From Streptomyces griseocarneus (GTDB lineage: Bacteria > Actinomycetota > Actinomycetes > Streptomycetales > Streptomycetaceae), in assembly GCA_003674045.1 (NCBI GenBank), contig PENC01000008.1:186001-250000 (forward strand): a stretch of 64,000 nt of DNA, given 5' to 3'. The notes beneath the pieces were generated by a model. The model worked only from the letters and a program-made list of their open reading frames with translations, had not been told where the DNA came from and searched no databases. Made by a program: the position numbers and the translations under genes. This document shows, one piece after another, positions 17,672 to 26,866 of the stretch (the stretch's first letter is position 1; the number at the start of each line of letters is the position of its first letter).

Positions 17672-18634
17672 ATGGCCGGAAACGCCATTGACCAGACGCG
17701 ACGGATGCTGTCGCTGGTCACCTACCTCCGGGAGCGCCCCGGCGCCCGGGTCGCCGACGTGGCACGTGCCTTCGGGATCACCGAGGACGAGCTGATCGGC
17801 GACCTCGACGTGCTGCCCATGTGCGGCACCAGCTTCCGCGGCGGTGACCTCCTCGACATCGACACCGACGGCGACCGCATCTGGTGGCACAACCCCGACG
17901 CGTCCGGCACGAGCACCGGCGAGCCCCTGCGGCTCGCCGCCGACGAGGCCACCGCGCTGCTCGTGGCCGCCCGCGCCGTCGCCACCCTGCCCGGCCTGCG
18001 CGAGGGCGACCGGCAGGCACTGGTCCGCGCCACCGCCAAGATCGAGGCGGCGGCGGGCGAGGCCGCCGGGGCCAGCTCCCGGCTCTCGGTCACCTTCGAG
18101 TCCGAGGGCGGCGTCTTCGCCGACGTCGACCGGGCCATCGCCGGGCGCCGCCGGGTCTGGCTGCGCTACTACTCGCCCGCGCGCGACGAGCTCACCGAGC
18201 GCGAGGTCGACCCGATCCGGCTGTTCACGATGGGCCACACCTATCTGGAGGCGTGGTGCAGGCTGTCCGAGGCGCGGCGCACGTTCCGGCTCGACCGGGT
18301 CGCCGAGATCAGGGTCCTCGACGCGCCGTCCGACCCGCCGCCCGTGGAGCTGCGGGACCTCTCCGAGGCGCTGGTGCAGCCCGCCGCCGAGGACCCGGAG
18401 GTCGTCATCGAGGTCGGCCCGGGCGGCCGCTGGGTCGCGGAGTACTACCCGCACGACAGCGCCGAGGAACTCCCGGAGGGCGGCCTGCGCATCACGCTGC
18501 GTACGCCGGACCCCGCGTCATTGCGGCGGCTGGCGCTGCGGCTGGGGCGGGACGGACGCATCGTCTCGCCGCCGGACCTGGCGGACGCGGCGCGGGACGC
18601 GGCGTGCGAGGCGCTGGCCGCGTACGGCGAGTAG
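17672..18634 (+). CDS. pafC: PafC, WYL-domain transcriptional regulator
   Basis: A 320-residue partner of PafB with the same layout: winged helix (RRMLSLVTYLRERPGARVADVARAFGI), a middle helical region, a WYL domain (about 150-225, WLRYYSPARDELTEREVDPIRLF, TYLEAWCRLSEARRTFRLDRV), and a C-terminal WCX domain. Located 54 bases after pafB in the same operon; the GAGAAGGGGAACGGG stretch serves as ribosome site. The family acts with PafB on DNA repair promoters; they sit in the proteasome locus by history rather than being proteasome parts. Confidence 0.92.
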   Translation: MAGNAIDQTRRMLSLVTYLRERPGARVADVARAFGITEDELIGDLDVLPMCGTSFRGGDLLDIDTDGDRIWWHNPDASGTSTGEPLRLAADEATALLVAARAVATLPGLREGDRQALVRATAKIEAAAGEAAGASSRLSVTFESEGGVFADVDRAIAGRRRVWLRYYSPARDELTEREVDPIRLFTMGHTYLEAWCRLSEARRTFRLDRVAEIRVLDAPSDPPPVELRDLSEALVQPAAEDPEVVIEVGPGGRWVAEYYPHDSAEELPEGGLRITLRTPDPASLRRLALRLGRDGRIVSPPDLADAARDAACEALAAYGE

Positions 18635-18670
18635 CGGCCCTGGGGCGCCCGGCGGCGCGGCTCTCCGCTC

Positions 18671-18773
18671 CCGGGGCTCCGCCCCGGACCCCTGCGCCTA
18701 TGGGGGTGCGTGTTGCGTCCGGCGTGCGTCTGCGGCTCCGGTGGGGGCTTGTCGCGCAGTTCCCCGCGCCCCT
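18671..18773 (+). repeat. Family A repeat, copy 3, with GGGGC hairpin
   Basis: Hairpin CCGGGGC-tcc-GCCCCGG at 18671-18687, then the family A core with GTCGCGCAGTTCCCCGCGCC ending at 18771. It begins 36 bases behind pafC, the same arrangement as behind prcA. Confidence 0.8.
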
Positions 18774-18813
18774 GACAGGGGCGCCCGAGAGTGGTACAGG
18801 AGGCGGTAACCCG

Positions 18814-19059
18814 ATGGGCGGGGTGGTTTTCAAGGCGGCTTGCCCTGACTGCAGGGCGTGCTTCGAGCTCGCCGCGCAGGCGCTGCGGCTCGCCATCGGC
18901 GGCAGCCGTCGTACGACGTTCTACTCCTTCACCTGTCCCGACTGCGGCGTGGCCGTCCGCAAGCCCGCGGGTGAGCGGATCATCGAGCTGCTCACCGGAG
19001 GGGGCGTGCGGACGCTGCGCCTGCACTCCTCCATGCAGTCACCGGTAGGTACGGGGTGA
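18814..19059 (+). CDS. Small zinc-ribbon protein of unknown function
   Basis: An 81-residue protein with CPDCRAC near the N terminus and CPDCG at about residues 46-50, a two-knuckle zinc-ribbon pattern. Between them lies a helix (FELAAQALRLAIGGSRRTTFYSF). The C-terminal 30 residues are basic. It is not assigned to a named family. A good ACAGGAGG site precedes the ATG at 18814. Such small zinc proteins between pafC and tatA are common in Streptomyces genomes as I know them. It probably binds nucleic acid or protein (inference). Confidence 0.75.
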   Translation: MGGVVFKAACPDCRACFELAAQALRLAIGGSRRTTFYSFTCPDCGVAVRKPAGERIIELLTGGGVRTLRLHSSMQSPVGTG

Positions 19060-19101
19060 CTCTTTTCGGCCATTCCGTCATCCCCCGATAGGCTCGCTTC
19101 C

Positions 19102-19308
19102 ATGTTCTGGCCCATGCTCGCCATCGCTCTCGCCTTCTGCGGCATCGCCGTGCTCGGGGTGCTCGCCGCCCGGGTCCTCGTGGAGGTGCGGCGGCTGGCC
19201 CGGCAGGTGGCGGAGAGCTCGGCGCGGATCACCCGGGCCGCCGAGGAGCTGGAGCAGGCCGCCAGCCCGCTGGCAGGTCAGGCCTCCTCGACGTTCCGGA
19301 AAAACTGA
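19102..19308 (+). CDS. Small single-span membrane protein upstream of tatA
   Basis: A 68-residue protein: hydrophobic N-terminal span (about 2-24, PMLAIALAFCGIAVLGVLAA) and an amphipathic helix with heptad-like spacing (VRRLARQVAESSARITRAAEELEQAA). The layout, a short span followed by an amphipathic helix, resembles TatA-like proteins, but it lacks the FG hinge. A TAGGCT box ends 7 bases before the ATG, so the mRNA may be leaderless. The following 274 bases up to tatA hold an imperfect hairpin (about 19377-19402) and no other gene. Confidence 0.7.
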   Translation: MFWPMLAIALAFCGIAVLGVLAARVLVEVRRLARQVAESSARITRAAEELEQAASPLAGQASSTFRKN

Positions 19309-19582
19309 AGCAACGACGATCACATCCGATCGGGCGGCAAACAGGCTCCGCTTCAGGAGTGACAGGCTCGGCCGCAGCGCCCTCCTGTGACAGAGGCGCT
19401 GACGGTACGCTGTTTCGGGTGGCCCTGTTGATGAGGCGGAGGGCCGCTACCGGGCGTACGCAAGGGGATTGCCCAGCGTTTACCCCTGCGCGTTACGATC
19501 GCTGCCGTACCGCTGGTGGACAAATGTCCGATCAGTCGGCAGTACCCAACCCCATGCCGCTTCGGTGAGAAGGTAAACGCAT

Positions 19583-19864
19583 ATGTTCGGAAGGCTCGGC
19601 GCCCCCGAGATCATCCTCATCCTCGTCGTCGTTGTCCTGCTGTTCGGCGCGAAGAAGCTCCCGGACATGGCGCGCTCCCTGGGCAAGTCCGCGCGCATCC
19701 TCAAGAGCGAGGCCAAGGCCATGCGGTCGGAGGGCCAGGACAATGCCTCCGCCCCCGCCGACCCGCCGGCCTCCTCGGAGGCCCCCCGCACGATCAAGGC
19801 CGCTCCCGGCGACGTCACCGCCCGCCCGGTGAGCGAGACCAGCGACCGTACGACGCAGCACTGA
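19583..19864 (+). CDS. tatA: Twin-arginine translocase subunit TatA
   Basis: A 93-residue pore-forming subunit of the Tat export system for folded proteins. It has a short transmembrane segment (about 9-24), the conserved LFGAKKLPDMARSLGKS hinge and amphipathic helix, and an acidic, Pro/Ala/Ser-rich cytoplasmic tail from about residue 55. The ATG at 19583 follows GAGAAGG. It is 62 bases upstream of tatC, the usual actinobacterial order. Confidence 0.95.
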   Translation: MFGRLGAPEIILILVVVVLLFGAKKLPDMARSLGKSARILKSEAKAMRSEGQDNASAPADPPASSEAPRTIKAAPGDVTARPVSETSDRTTQH

Positions 19865-19926
19865 TCCAGGGACGATCGGACGGGCCAGCCATGGTGACCG
19901 TCTGCCGCACGAGATAGGGACGTGGG

Positions 19927-20871
19927 TTGCTCAAGCCTGCCCGCAAGAAGGAGAAGGACCCCGAGGGGCGGATGCCCCTCGCGGAGCACCTGCGTGAACT
20001 GCGCAACCGCCTGGCGAAGGCGGTACTGGCGATCGTCGTGATCGCCATCATTGCCGCGTTCTACAACAAGCAGATCATGGACTTCCTGGCCGCCCCGGTG
20101 CCCAAGTGCGAGAACCGGGATCTGGCCCAGAGCCATGGCGGCAACTGCGCGGTCCTGACGTTCAACAGCCTGTCCGCACCCTTCACCACCGTCGTGAAGG
20201 TGTGCCTCCTCGTGGGCGTCACCGCCTCCTCGCCGGTCTGGCTCTACCAGCTGTGGGCCTTCCTCGCGCCCGGCCTGCACAGGAACGAGAAGAAGTACAC
20301 GCTCGCCTTCGTGGCGACCGCCGCCCCGCTCTTCGTCGCGGGCGCCTACCTCGCGTACCTGATCATGCCCGCCAGCATGCGGGTGCTGCTGAGCGTCACC
20401 CCCGAGACCGCGGCCAACACCCTCGGCCTCAACGACATCCTCGACTTCACCGTCCGGATGATCCTGGTCTTCGGCATCAGCTTCGAGCTGCCGCTGATCC
20501 TCGTGATGATGAACCTGGTCGGCCTGGTCACGGGTAAGACCATGCTCAAGTGGTGGCGCGGTGTCGTCATGGGCACCTTCGTCTTCGGCGCGGTGGCCAC
20601 CCCGAGCACCGACCCGTTCGGCATGTGCGTCCTGGCGATCCCGATCAGCATCCTGTACTTCGGCGCCGTCGGCTTCTCGATCCTCAACGACAAGCGCCGC
20701 GAGCGCCGCAACCCCGACCGGCTCCTCGACGACGAAGAGGCCTCGCCGCTCGATCTGACCCCGCAGCCTCTCGGCGACAGTGAGCCGATGCCCTCGCTGC
20801 CCGGCCAGCACGGCGAGAGCGGCCAGGGCACCGAACCGGCCCGCCGCACCGGCTACGACGACGTGACCTGA
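19927..20871 (+). CDS. tatC: Twin-arginine translocase subunit TatC
   Basis: The receptor subunit that binds twin-arginine signal peptides, 314 residues. The cytoplasmic N terminus carries PLAEHLRELRNRL, a family signature for signal peptide binding, followed by six transmembrane segments up to about residue 255. The periplasmic loop after helix 1 is long and holds two cysteines (CENRDLAQSHGGNC). The C-terminal 55 residues are a hydrophilic tail without conserved features. The start codon is TTG at 19927, weakly preceded by AGGGACG. A terminator hairpin follows 22 bases after the stop. Confidence 0.95.
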   Translation: MLKPARKKEKDPEGRMPLAEHLRELRNRLAKAVLAIVVIAIIAAFYNKQIMDFLAAPVPKCENRDLAQSHGGNCAVLTFNSLSAPFTTVVKVCLLVGVTASSPVWLYQLWAFLAPGLHRNEKKYTLAFVATAAPLFVAGAYLAYLIMPASMRVLLSVTPETAANTLGLNDILDFTVRMILVFGISFELPLILVMMNLVGLVTGKTMLKWWRGVVMGTFVFGAVATPSTDPFGMCVLAIPISILYFGAVGFSILNDKRRERRNPDRLLDDEEASPLDLTPQPLGDSEPMPSLPGQHGESGQGTEPARRTGYDDVT

Positions 20872-20892
20872 TCACGACGGGACAACCCGTGA

Positions 20893-20924
20893 AAGGGGCG
20901 GCCGCTTCCCCGCGGCCGCCCCTT
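20893..20924 (+). terminator. Terminator of tatAC
   Basis: Perfect 13-bp stem AAGGGGCGGCCGC / GCGGCCGCCCCTT with a 6-base loop, just behind tatC. Confidence 0.8.
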
Positions 20925-20954
20925 CGCATACCCCGACCCGGTAGGGTCCGGCGG

Positions 20955-21878
20955 GTGACCAGCGACATCACCCTCTTCGTCAACCCGACGGCGGGCCGTG
21001 GCCGGGGCGTCCGCGCCGTCGCGCCCGCCGCCCGGGTGCTGCGCGACGCCGGGTTCTCCGTCCGCACGGTGCTGGGGACGGACGCCGCCGACGCCCTCGC
21101 ACGGGCCCGGGCCGCGGTCGCCGGAGGCACCGGTGCGCTGATCGCCGTCGGCGGCGACGGCATGTGCTCGCTCGCCCTCCAGGCCGTCGCCGGGACCGGC
21201 ACCCCGCTCGGCGTGGTCGCCGTCGGCACCGGCAACGACTTCGCCCGCGCGGCCGGGCTGCCCGTCCGCGACCCCGTCGCCGCGGGACGGCTCATAGCCC
21301 GCTCCCTCAAGGGCGACGGCGGCCTGCCCGTCGACCTCGGGCGCGTCGGGCGGGGGGACGCGGAGAGCACCTGGTTCGGCACCGTCCTCGCCTCCGGCTT
21401 CGACTCCCGCGTCAACGACCGGGGCAACCGGCTCCGCTTCCCCGCCGGGCGGCTCCGCTACGACGTCGCGCTCCTCGCCGAGCTGGCCGCGCTGCGCCCC
21501 GTTCCGTACCGGATCACCCTCGACGACGGGCCCGCGCTGGACGTCGAGGCGACGCTCGTCGCGGTGGGCAACGGCGGCTCGTACGGAGGCGGCATGCGCA
21601 TCTGTGCCGGCGCCCGGCTGGACGACGGGCGCTTCGACATCACCGTCGTCGCGCCGTGCAGCCGCGCCACCCTGCTCCGCGTCTTCCCCCAGGTCTACCG
21701 GGGCACCCACCTCGGCCACCCCAAGGTCACCGTCCACCGCGCCGCGAGGATCACCCTGGCCGCCCCCGGCCTCACCGGCTGGGCCGACGGCGAGCCGCTG
21801 GGGCCGTTGCCGCTCACCGCCGAGACCGTCCCCGGGGCCGTACGGCTCCTCGGCGCCGTCGCCCCGGACCACCGGTGA
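20955..21878 (+). CDS. Diacylglycerol kinase / sphingosine kinase-like lipid kinase
   Basis: A 307-residue member of the DAGK-catalytic family (YegS/DgkB-like). It starts with LFVNPTAGRGRG, has the nucleotide-binding GGDGM motif near residue 80, VGTGNDFARAAGLP, and the C-terminal GWADGEPL strand. The enzyme recycles diacylglycerol to phosphatidic acid or phosphorylates related lipids. The GTG at 20955 lies 7 bases behind TAGGGT, so the message may be leaderless. It is 59 bases before the helicase gene. Confidence 0.9.
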   Translation: MTSDITLFVNPTAGRGRGVRAVAPAARVLRDAGFSVRTVLGTDAADALARARAAVAGGTGALIAVGGDGMCSLALQAVAGTGTPLGVVAVGTGNDFARAAGLPVRDPVAAGRLIARSLKGDGGLPVDLGRVGRGDAESTWFGTVLASGFDSRVNDRGNRLRFPAGRLRYDVALLAELAALRPVPYRITLDDGPALDVEATLVAVGNGGSYGGGMRICAGARLDDGRFDITVVAPCSRATLLRVFPQVYRGTHLGHPKVTVHRAARITLAAPGLTGWADGEPLGPLPLTAETVPGAVRLLGAVAPDHR

Positions 21879-21937
21879 CGGACCACTGATAAAGATCGGG
21901 TGCGCTGTCAGGGGTCACCGGTAGGCTCGTACACAAG

Positions 21938-24754
21938 ATGACCGACGACATGTCCCCTGCTGAGCGCTACGCCCTGTCCCGGGTCCGCGCCGCCGAGCAG
22001 GCCACCGCGCTCGCCCCGTTCCGCGAGATGTACGACTTCGAACTGGACCCCTTCCAGATAGAGGCCTGCACGGCCCTGGAGGCGGGCAAGGGCGTCCTGG
22101 TCGCGGCGCCGACCGGCTCCGGCAAGACCATCGTGGGCGAGTTCGCCGTCCACCTGGCCCTCACCCAGGGCCGCAAGTGCTTCTACACGACGCCCATCAA
22201 GGCGCTGTCGAACCAGAAGTACAGCGACCTCGTCAAGCGGTACGGAGCCGACCGCGTCGGCCTGCTGACCGGCGACAACAGCGTCAACCCCGATGCCCCG
22301 GTGCTCGTCATGACCACCGAGGTGCTGCGGAACATGCTCTACGCGGGCTCGCAGGCCCTCGACGGGCTGGGCCACGTGGTCATGGACGAGGTGCACTACC
22401 TCTCCGACCGCTTCCGCGGCGCCGTCTGGGAAGAGGTCATCATCCACCTCCCGGCCTCGGTGACCCTCGTCTCCCTCTCCGCCACCGTCTCCAACGCCGA
22501 GGAGTTCGGCGACTGGCTGGACACGGTCCGCGGCGACACCGAAGTGATCGTCTCCGAGCACCGGCCCGTGCCGCTGTGGCAGCACGTGCTCGCCGGGCGC
22601 CGGATGTACGACCTCTTCGAGGAGAAGGAGGGGGCCACCGGCACCAGGCGCGAGGTCAACCCCGACCTGGTGCGGCTGGCCCGGATGGAGAACAGCCGCC
22701 CCTTCGGCGGCCGGGAGCGGCGCCGCGGCAAGATGATCCGCGAGGCCGACCGCGAGCGCGAGCGCCGCCAGCGCAGCCGCATCTGGACCCCCAGCCGGGT
22801 CGAGGTCATCGAACGGCTCGACGCCGAGGGCCTGCTGCCCGCCATCACCTTCATCTTCAGCCGCGCCGGCTGCGAGGCCGCCGTGCAGCAGTGCCTCTAC
22901 GCCGGGCTGCGGCTCAACGACGCCGAGGCCCGCCTGAAGGTGCGGCAGATCGTCGAGGAGCGCACCGCCTCCATCCCCGACGAGGACCTCCACGTCCTCG
23001 GCTACTTCGAGTGGCTGGAGGGCCTGGAGCGGGGCATCGCCGCGCACCACGCGGGCATGCTGCCCACCTTCAAGGAAGTGGTCGAGGAGCTCTTCGTCAA
23101 GGGCCTGGTCAAGGCGGTCTTCGCCACCGAGACCCTCGCCCTGGGCATCAACATGCCCGCCCGCTCCGTGGTCCTGGAGAAGCTCGTCAAGTGGAACGGC
23201 GAGCAGCACGCCGACATCACCCCCGGCGAATACACCCAGCTCACCGGCCGCGCCGGGCGCCGCGGCATCGACGTCGAGGGGCACGCGGTCGTCCTGTGGC
23301 AGCGTGCCATGGACCCCGCCGCGCTCGCCGGCCTCGCGGGCACCCGCACCTATCCGCTGCGCTCCAGCTTCAAGCCGTCGTACAACATGGCGGTCAACCT
23401 CGTCTCGCAGTACGGCAGGCACCGCTCGCGCGAGCTGCTGGAGACCTCCTTCGCGCAGTTCCAGGCCGACAAGTCGGTCGTCGGCATCTCCCGGCAGGTG
23501 CAGCGCAACGAGGAGGGCCTGGCGGGCTACCAGGAGGCCATCACCTGCCACCTGGGCGACTTCGAGGAGTACGCGCGGCTGCGCCGCGAGCTCAAGGACC
23601 GCGAGACCGAGATCGCCAAGCAGGGCGCCGGCCAGCGGCGGGCCGCCGCCGCGGCCGCCCTGGAGAAGCTCAAGCCGGGCGACATCATCCACGTGCCCAC
23701 GGGGAAGTACGCCGGTCTCGCCCTGGTCCTCGACCCCGGCCTGCCCGCGGGCCGCACGAACCGGCACCGCGGCTTCGACCCCTACGACGGGCCACGCCCG
23801 CTGGTGCTCACCGCGGAGCGGCAGGTCAAGCGGCTCGCCCCGATCGACTTCCCGGTGCCCGTCGAGCCGCTGGAGCGGATGCGCGTCCCCAAGTCCTTCA
23901 ACCCGCGCAGCCCCCAGTCGCGCCGCGACCTCGCCTCGGCCCTGCGCACCAAGGCCGGGCACATCGTGCCCGACCGGCACCGCAAGCAGCGCTCGGCCGC
24001 CGTCGACGACCAGGAGATCAACCGGCTGCGCACGGCCATCCGGGCACACCCCTGCCACGGCTGCGACGACCGCGAGGACCACGCCCGCTGGGCCGAGCGC
24101 TACCACCGGCTGCTGCGCGACACGCGGCAGCTGGAGCGGCGCATCGAGGGCCGGACGAACACGATCGCCCGCACCTTCGACCGGATCTGCGCGCTCCTGA
24201 GCGACCTCGGCTATCTGCGGGGCGACGAGGTCACCGAGGACGGCCGCCGCCTCGCCCGGCTCTACGGCGAGCTGGACCTGCTGGCCTCCGAGTGCCTGCG
24301 CGACGGCGTCTGGGACGGGCTCGCGCCCGCGGAGCTGGCCGCGTGCGCCTCCGCCCTGGTCTACGAGGCGCGGATGGCCGACGACGCGGCGCCGCCGCGG
24401 CTGCCCGCGGGGCCGGCGCAGGCCGCGCTCGGCGAGATGGTCAGGATCTGGGGCCGGCTCGACGCGCTGGAGGAGCAGCACAAGATCAACCAGGCGGAGG
24501 GCGTCGGCCAGCGCGAGCCCGACCTCGGCTTCGCGTGGGCCGCGTACCGCTGGGCCCAGGGGCACGGCCTGGACGAGGTCCTGCGGGACATCGAGATGCC
24601 GGCGGGCGACTTCGTCCGCTGGTGCAAGCAGCTGATCGACGTCCTCGGCCAGATCGCGGCGGCGGCTCCCACGGGGAGCCCGGTCGCGCGCAACGCGCGC
24701 AAGGCGGTCGACGGACTGCTGCGGGGTGTGGTCGCGTACTCGTCGGTGGGCTGA
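21938..24754 (+). CDS. helY: Ski2/Mtr4-like superfamily II DEVH-box helicase, HelY
   Basis: A 938-residue ATP-dependent helicase. Motif I is APTGSGKT (57-64), motif II MDEVHYL (about 150), motif III SLSATVSN, motif VI QLTGRAGRRGID (about 431-442). After the helicase core come an arch-like region rich in Arg (RRGKMIREADRERERRQR lies within the core insertion) and a C-terminal helical bundle (DSHCT-like). The actinobacterial HelY group is thought to act on RNA; the function is not well established. The ATG at 21938 lies 10 bases after TAGGCT. It is the last gene of the region before two repeat copies. Confidence 0.92.
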   Translation: MTDDMSPAERYALSRVRAAEQATALAPFREMYDFELDPFQIEACTALEAGKGVLVAAPTGSGKTIVGEFAVHLALTQGRKCFYTTPIKALSNQKYSDLVKRYGADRVGLLTGDNSVNPDAPVLVMTTEVLRNMLYAGSQALDGLGHVVMDEVHYLSDRFRGAVWEEVIIHLPASVTLVSLSATVSNAEEFGDWLDTVRGDTEVIVSEHRPVPLWQHVLAGRRMYDLFEEKEGATGTRREVNPDLVRLARMENSRPFGGRERRRGKMIREADRERERRQRSRIWTPSRVEVIERLDAEGLLPAITFIFSRAGCEAAVQQCLYAGLRLNDAEARLKVRQIVEERTASIPDEDLHVLGYFEWLEGLERGIAAHHAGMLPTFKEVVEELFVKGLVKAVFATETLALGINMPARSVVLEKLVKWNGEQHADITPGEYTQLTGRAGRRGIDVEGHAVVLWQRAMDPAALAGLAGTRTYPLRSSFKPSYNMAVNLVSQYGRHRSRELLETSFAQFQADKSVVGISRQVQRNEEGLAGYQEAITCHLGDFEEYARLRRELKDRETEIAKQGAGQRRAAAAAALEKLKPGDIIHVPTGKYAGLALVLDPGLPAGRTNRHRGFDPYDGPRPLVLTAERQVKRLAPIDFPVPVEPLERMRVPKSFNPRSPQSRRDLASALRTKAGHIVPDRHRKQRSAAVDDQEINRLRTAIRAHPCHGCDDREDHARWAERYHRLLRDTRQLERRIEGRTNTIARTFDRICALLSDLGYLRGDEVTEDGRRLARLYGELDLLASECLRDGVWDGLAPAELAACASALVYEARMADDAAPPRLPAGPAQAALGEMVRIWGRLDALEEQHKINQAEGVGQREPDLGFAWAAYRWAQGHGLDEVLRDIEMPAGDFVRWCKQLIDVLGQIAAAAPTGSPVARNARKAVDGLLRGVVAYSSVG

Positions 24755-24768
24755 GGTTTCGGTTGAGG

Positions 24769-24869
24769 GCGCCCACCGGGCTGCGGCTTGCGCTTCTCGC
24801 GCGTCTGCGGGTCCGGTGGGGGCTTGTCGCGCAGTTCCCCGCGCCCTTGAGCCCGGGGCTTCGCCCCGG
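24769..24869 (+). repeat. Family A repeat, copy 4, with GGGGC hairpin
   Basis: Begins 15 bases after helY. Like copy 1 it has the extended left part (CCCACCGGGCTGCGGCTTGCG), then the core, with GTCGCGCAGTTCCCCGCGCC at 24826-24845. The hairpin CCGGGGC-ttc-GCCCCGG follows at 24853-24869. Confidence 0.8.
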
Positions 24870-24892
24870 ATCCCGTCACCTCTGGTTGTGGG

Positions 24893-24970
24893 CAGGCGTT
24901 CCGCACGGCTGGGGGCACCTCCCGGACGGAGTCTGGGGGAGGGTGGGCACAACCAGACCACGGACCCGCA
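24893..24970 (+). repeat. Interspersed repeat family C, copy 2
   Basis: Contains GTTGTGGGCAGGCGTTCCGC and later GGTGGGCACAACC and GACCACGGACC, matching copy 1 at 3605-3680 but with a different central part (CTGGGGGCACCTCCC...). The 24755-24997 gap holds only these two repeats. Confidence 0.7.
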
Positions 24971-24997
24971 CTACAACGGGGCACGCCCGCGGAGCGG

Positions 24998-25849
24998 CTA
25001 CGCCGCCGCGGGCGTGCCCTCCTGCTCGGCCTCGATCCGCTGGTTCCACTCGCGCTTCGACGCCTGCCAGCCGTCCTCGTTGTGGCCGAGGCGCCAGTAG
25101 CCCGAGATGGAGAGGCGCTCGCGCGGGATCTCGCGCTCGACGCGCAGCAGGCGGCGGAGCTCCTTGACGAAGCCGGCCTCGCCGTGGACGAAGGCGTGGA
25201 CGTCGCCAGGCGGGAAGTCCAGCGAGCTCACCGCCTTGACCAGGGCCTCGCCCACGGGCGTGCCGTCGCGGTGGAGCCAGACGACCTCCACACCCTCCGG
25301 CGCCCGGAGCTTCTGCTCCTCCCGTGCGTCGGCGACCTCGACGAAGGCGTGCACCGGCACTCCGGCGGGCATCCGCTCCAGCGCGGCCGCGATCGCGGGC
25401 AGCGCGCTCTCGTCACCCGCGAGCAGGTGCCAGTCGGCGGCCGGGTCGGGGGAGTAGGCACCACCGGGGCCGAGGAAGAGGACCTCCGTGCCCGGCTGCG
25501 CCGAGGCCGCCCAGGGGCCGGCCAGCCCCTCGTCCCCGTGCACCACGAAGTCGATCACCAGCTCGAGGCGCTCGCGGTCGAAGGAGCGCACGGTGTACGT
25601 CCGGGTGACGGGCCACGCCTCGCGCGGCAGGTCCCGGCGGATCACCTCCATGTCGAAGGGCTCCGGGTAGACGACGCCGGGCGCCGGGAAGAGCAGCTTG
25701 ATGTAGTGGTCGGTGTGCTCACCGGCCCCGAACCCCGCGAGGGCCTCGCCGCCGAGCACGACCCGCACCATGTGCGGCGTCAGCCGCTCCGTACGCACCA
25801 CGTGCGCGCGAGTGAGCTGCGGCTTCTTCCGGACGGGACGATCTGCCAT
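24998..25849 (-). CDS. Siderophore-interacting protein (FAD-dependent ferric-siderophore reductase)
   Basis: A 283-residue member of the SIP/ViuB family, which reduces Fe(III)-siderophores in the cytoplasm to release iron. The FAD-binding motif RTYTVRSF lies near residue 82-89, the NAD(P)H domain includes LAGDESALPAI, and the C terminus has the SGYWRLGHNEDGW motif typical of the family. The ATG at 25849 has a GGGGAGAC site; the frame is open 12 codons further up but those are not conserved-looking. A perfect 26-bp palindrome of iron-box type lies 37 bases upstream, so it should be repressed by the DtxR-type regulator when iron is plentiful. Confidence 0.93.
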   Translation of the reverse strand: MADRPVRKKPQLTRAHVVRTERLTPHMVRVVLGGEALAGFGAGEHTDHYIKLLFPAPGVVYPEPFDMEVIRRDLPREAWPVTRTYTVRSFDRERLELVIDFVVHGDEGLAGPWAASAQPGTEVLFLGPGGAYSPDPAADWHLLAGDESALPAIAAALERMPAGVPVHAFVEVADAREEQKLRAPEGVEVVWLHRDGTPVGEALVKAVSSLDFPPGDVHAFVHGEAGFVKELRRLLRVEREIPRERLSISGYWRLGHNEDGWQASKREWNQRIEAEQEGTPAAA

Positions 25850-25885
25850 GGCTGTCTCCCCTGTAGGACGGCTGTATGACGACAC

Positions 25886-25911
25886 GCTAAGTTAGGTGCA
25901 CCTAACTTAGC
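25886..25911. promoter_or_regulatory. Iron box (DmdR/IdeR/DtxR operator)
   Basis: A perfect 26-bp palindrome with core TTAGGTGCACCTAA and outer arms GCTAAG/CTTAGC. The core fits the DtxR-family consensus TTAGGTTAGSCTAACCTAA. It sits just upstream of the siderophore-interacting protein gene; the convergent exonuclease end is on the other side, so it serves only that gene. Confidence 0.9.
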
Positions 25912-25936
25912 AGGCCGCCCCGTCCCGCAAGGTGAT

Positions 25937-26866
25937 TCAGCGCAGCGTGGTCAGCAATCGCTGGAGCGAGCCCCCCAGCCCCCACTGCTCCGCGAGCGCC
26001 TCCAGCGTCATGGGGTCACGGGGCTCCCGCGGCAGCGCCGCGTCGAACGAGCCGAGCGGAACGTCCGACGCCACCCGCACCACCTTCGGCGCGACCTCCA
26101 GATAGGGGCCCGCCTCCAGCAGGCGCTTCCGCTGCGCCGGCGTCAGCTTCGACGCGGGATCCTGCGCGGCGGCGACGATCCCCGCCAGGTCGCCGTGGGC
26201 GGCCAGCAGCTTCGCGGCCGTCTTCTCCCCGACGCCCGGCACGCCCGGCAGGCCGTCGCTCGGGTCACCCCGGAGCAGCGCCAGGTCGGCGTAGTGGGCC
26301 CCGTCCACCCCGTACTTCTCGCGCAGCAGCGACTCGTCGACGGTCTGGAGGGTGCCGACGCCCTTGAGCGGGTACAGCACCCGCACCCCGCGCCGGTCGT
26401 CCACCAGCTGGTAGAGGTCGCGGTCGCCGGTGACGATGTCCACCGGGCCGGTCGCCCGCGCGGTCAGGGTGCCGATGACGTCGTCCGCCTCGTAGCCCGT
26501 GGCGCCGACGCGGGCGATGCCGACCGCGTCCAGCACGCTTTCGATCACCGGCACCTGCGGGGAGAGCGTGTCCGGCGTCTCCTCCTCGTCGGGCCCGCCC
26601 TCGACCTCCTCGGCCACCCGGTGCGCCTTGTACGAGGGGATCAGGTCGACCCGCCACTGCGGCCGCCAGTCGGCGTCCATGCAGGCCACGAGGTCGTCCG
26701 GCTGGTGGTCCTGGACGAGCCGGGCGATGAAGTCGAGCAGCCCGCGCACCGCGTTCACCGGGGTGCCGTCGGGGGCCCTGACGGTGTCCGGCACCCCGAA
26801 ATAGGCGCGGAAGTACAGGGAAGCGGTGTCGAGGAGCATCAGGCGTCGCGTCACGGGTCCGATCAT
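25937..26866 (-). CDS. 5'-3' exonuclease (DNA polymerase I-type FEN domain, stand-alone)
   Basis: A protein of 309 residues equal to the N-terminal nuclease of DNA polymerase I without polymerase domains. Visible: LMLLDTASLYFRAYFG with the first metal Asp, CMDADWRPQWR, YEADDVIGTL with the acidic cluster, VTGDRDLYQLV, and the helix-hairpin-helix GVPGVGEKTAAKLL. The insertion EEVEGGPDEEETPD is a flexible acidic loop. Such enzymes work as flap endonucleases in replication and repair. The start is uncertain: ATG at 26866 is used, ATG 26884 and GTG 26854 are possible. Confidence 0.9.
   Translation of the reverse strand: MIGPVTRRLMLLDTASLYFRAYFGVPDTVRAPDGTPVNAVRGLLDFIARLVQDHQPDDLVACMDADWRPQWRVDLIPSYKAHRVAEEVEGGPDEEETPDTLSPQVPVIESVLDAVGIARVGATGYEADDVIGTLTARATGPVDIVTGDRDLYQLVDDRRGVRVLYPLKGVGTLQTVDESLLREKYGVDGAHYADLALLRGDPSDGLPGVPGVGEKTAAKLLAAHGDLAGIVAAAQDPASKLTPAQRKRLLEAGPYLEVAPKVVRVASDVPLGSFDAALPREPRDPMTLEALAEQWGLGGSLQRLLTTLR

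Noticed and set aside
21908..24961. Minus-strand frame of about 1000 codons opposite the helicase
   Set aside because: Antisense shadow of helY; the sense frame has all superfamily II motifs.
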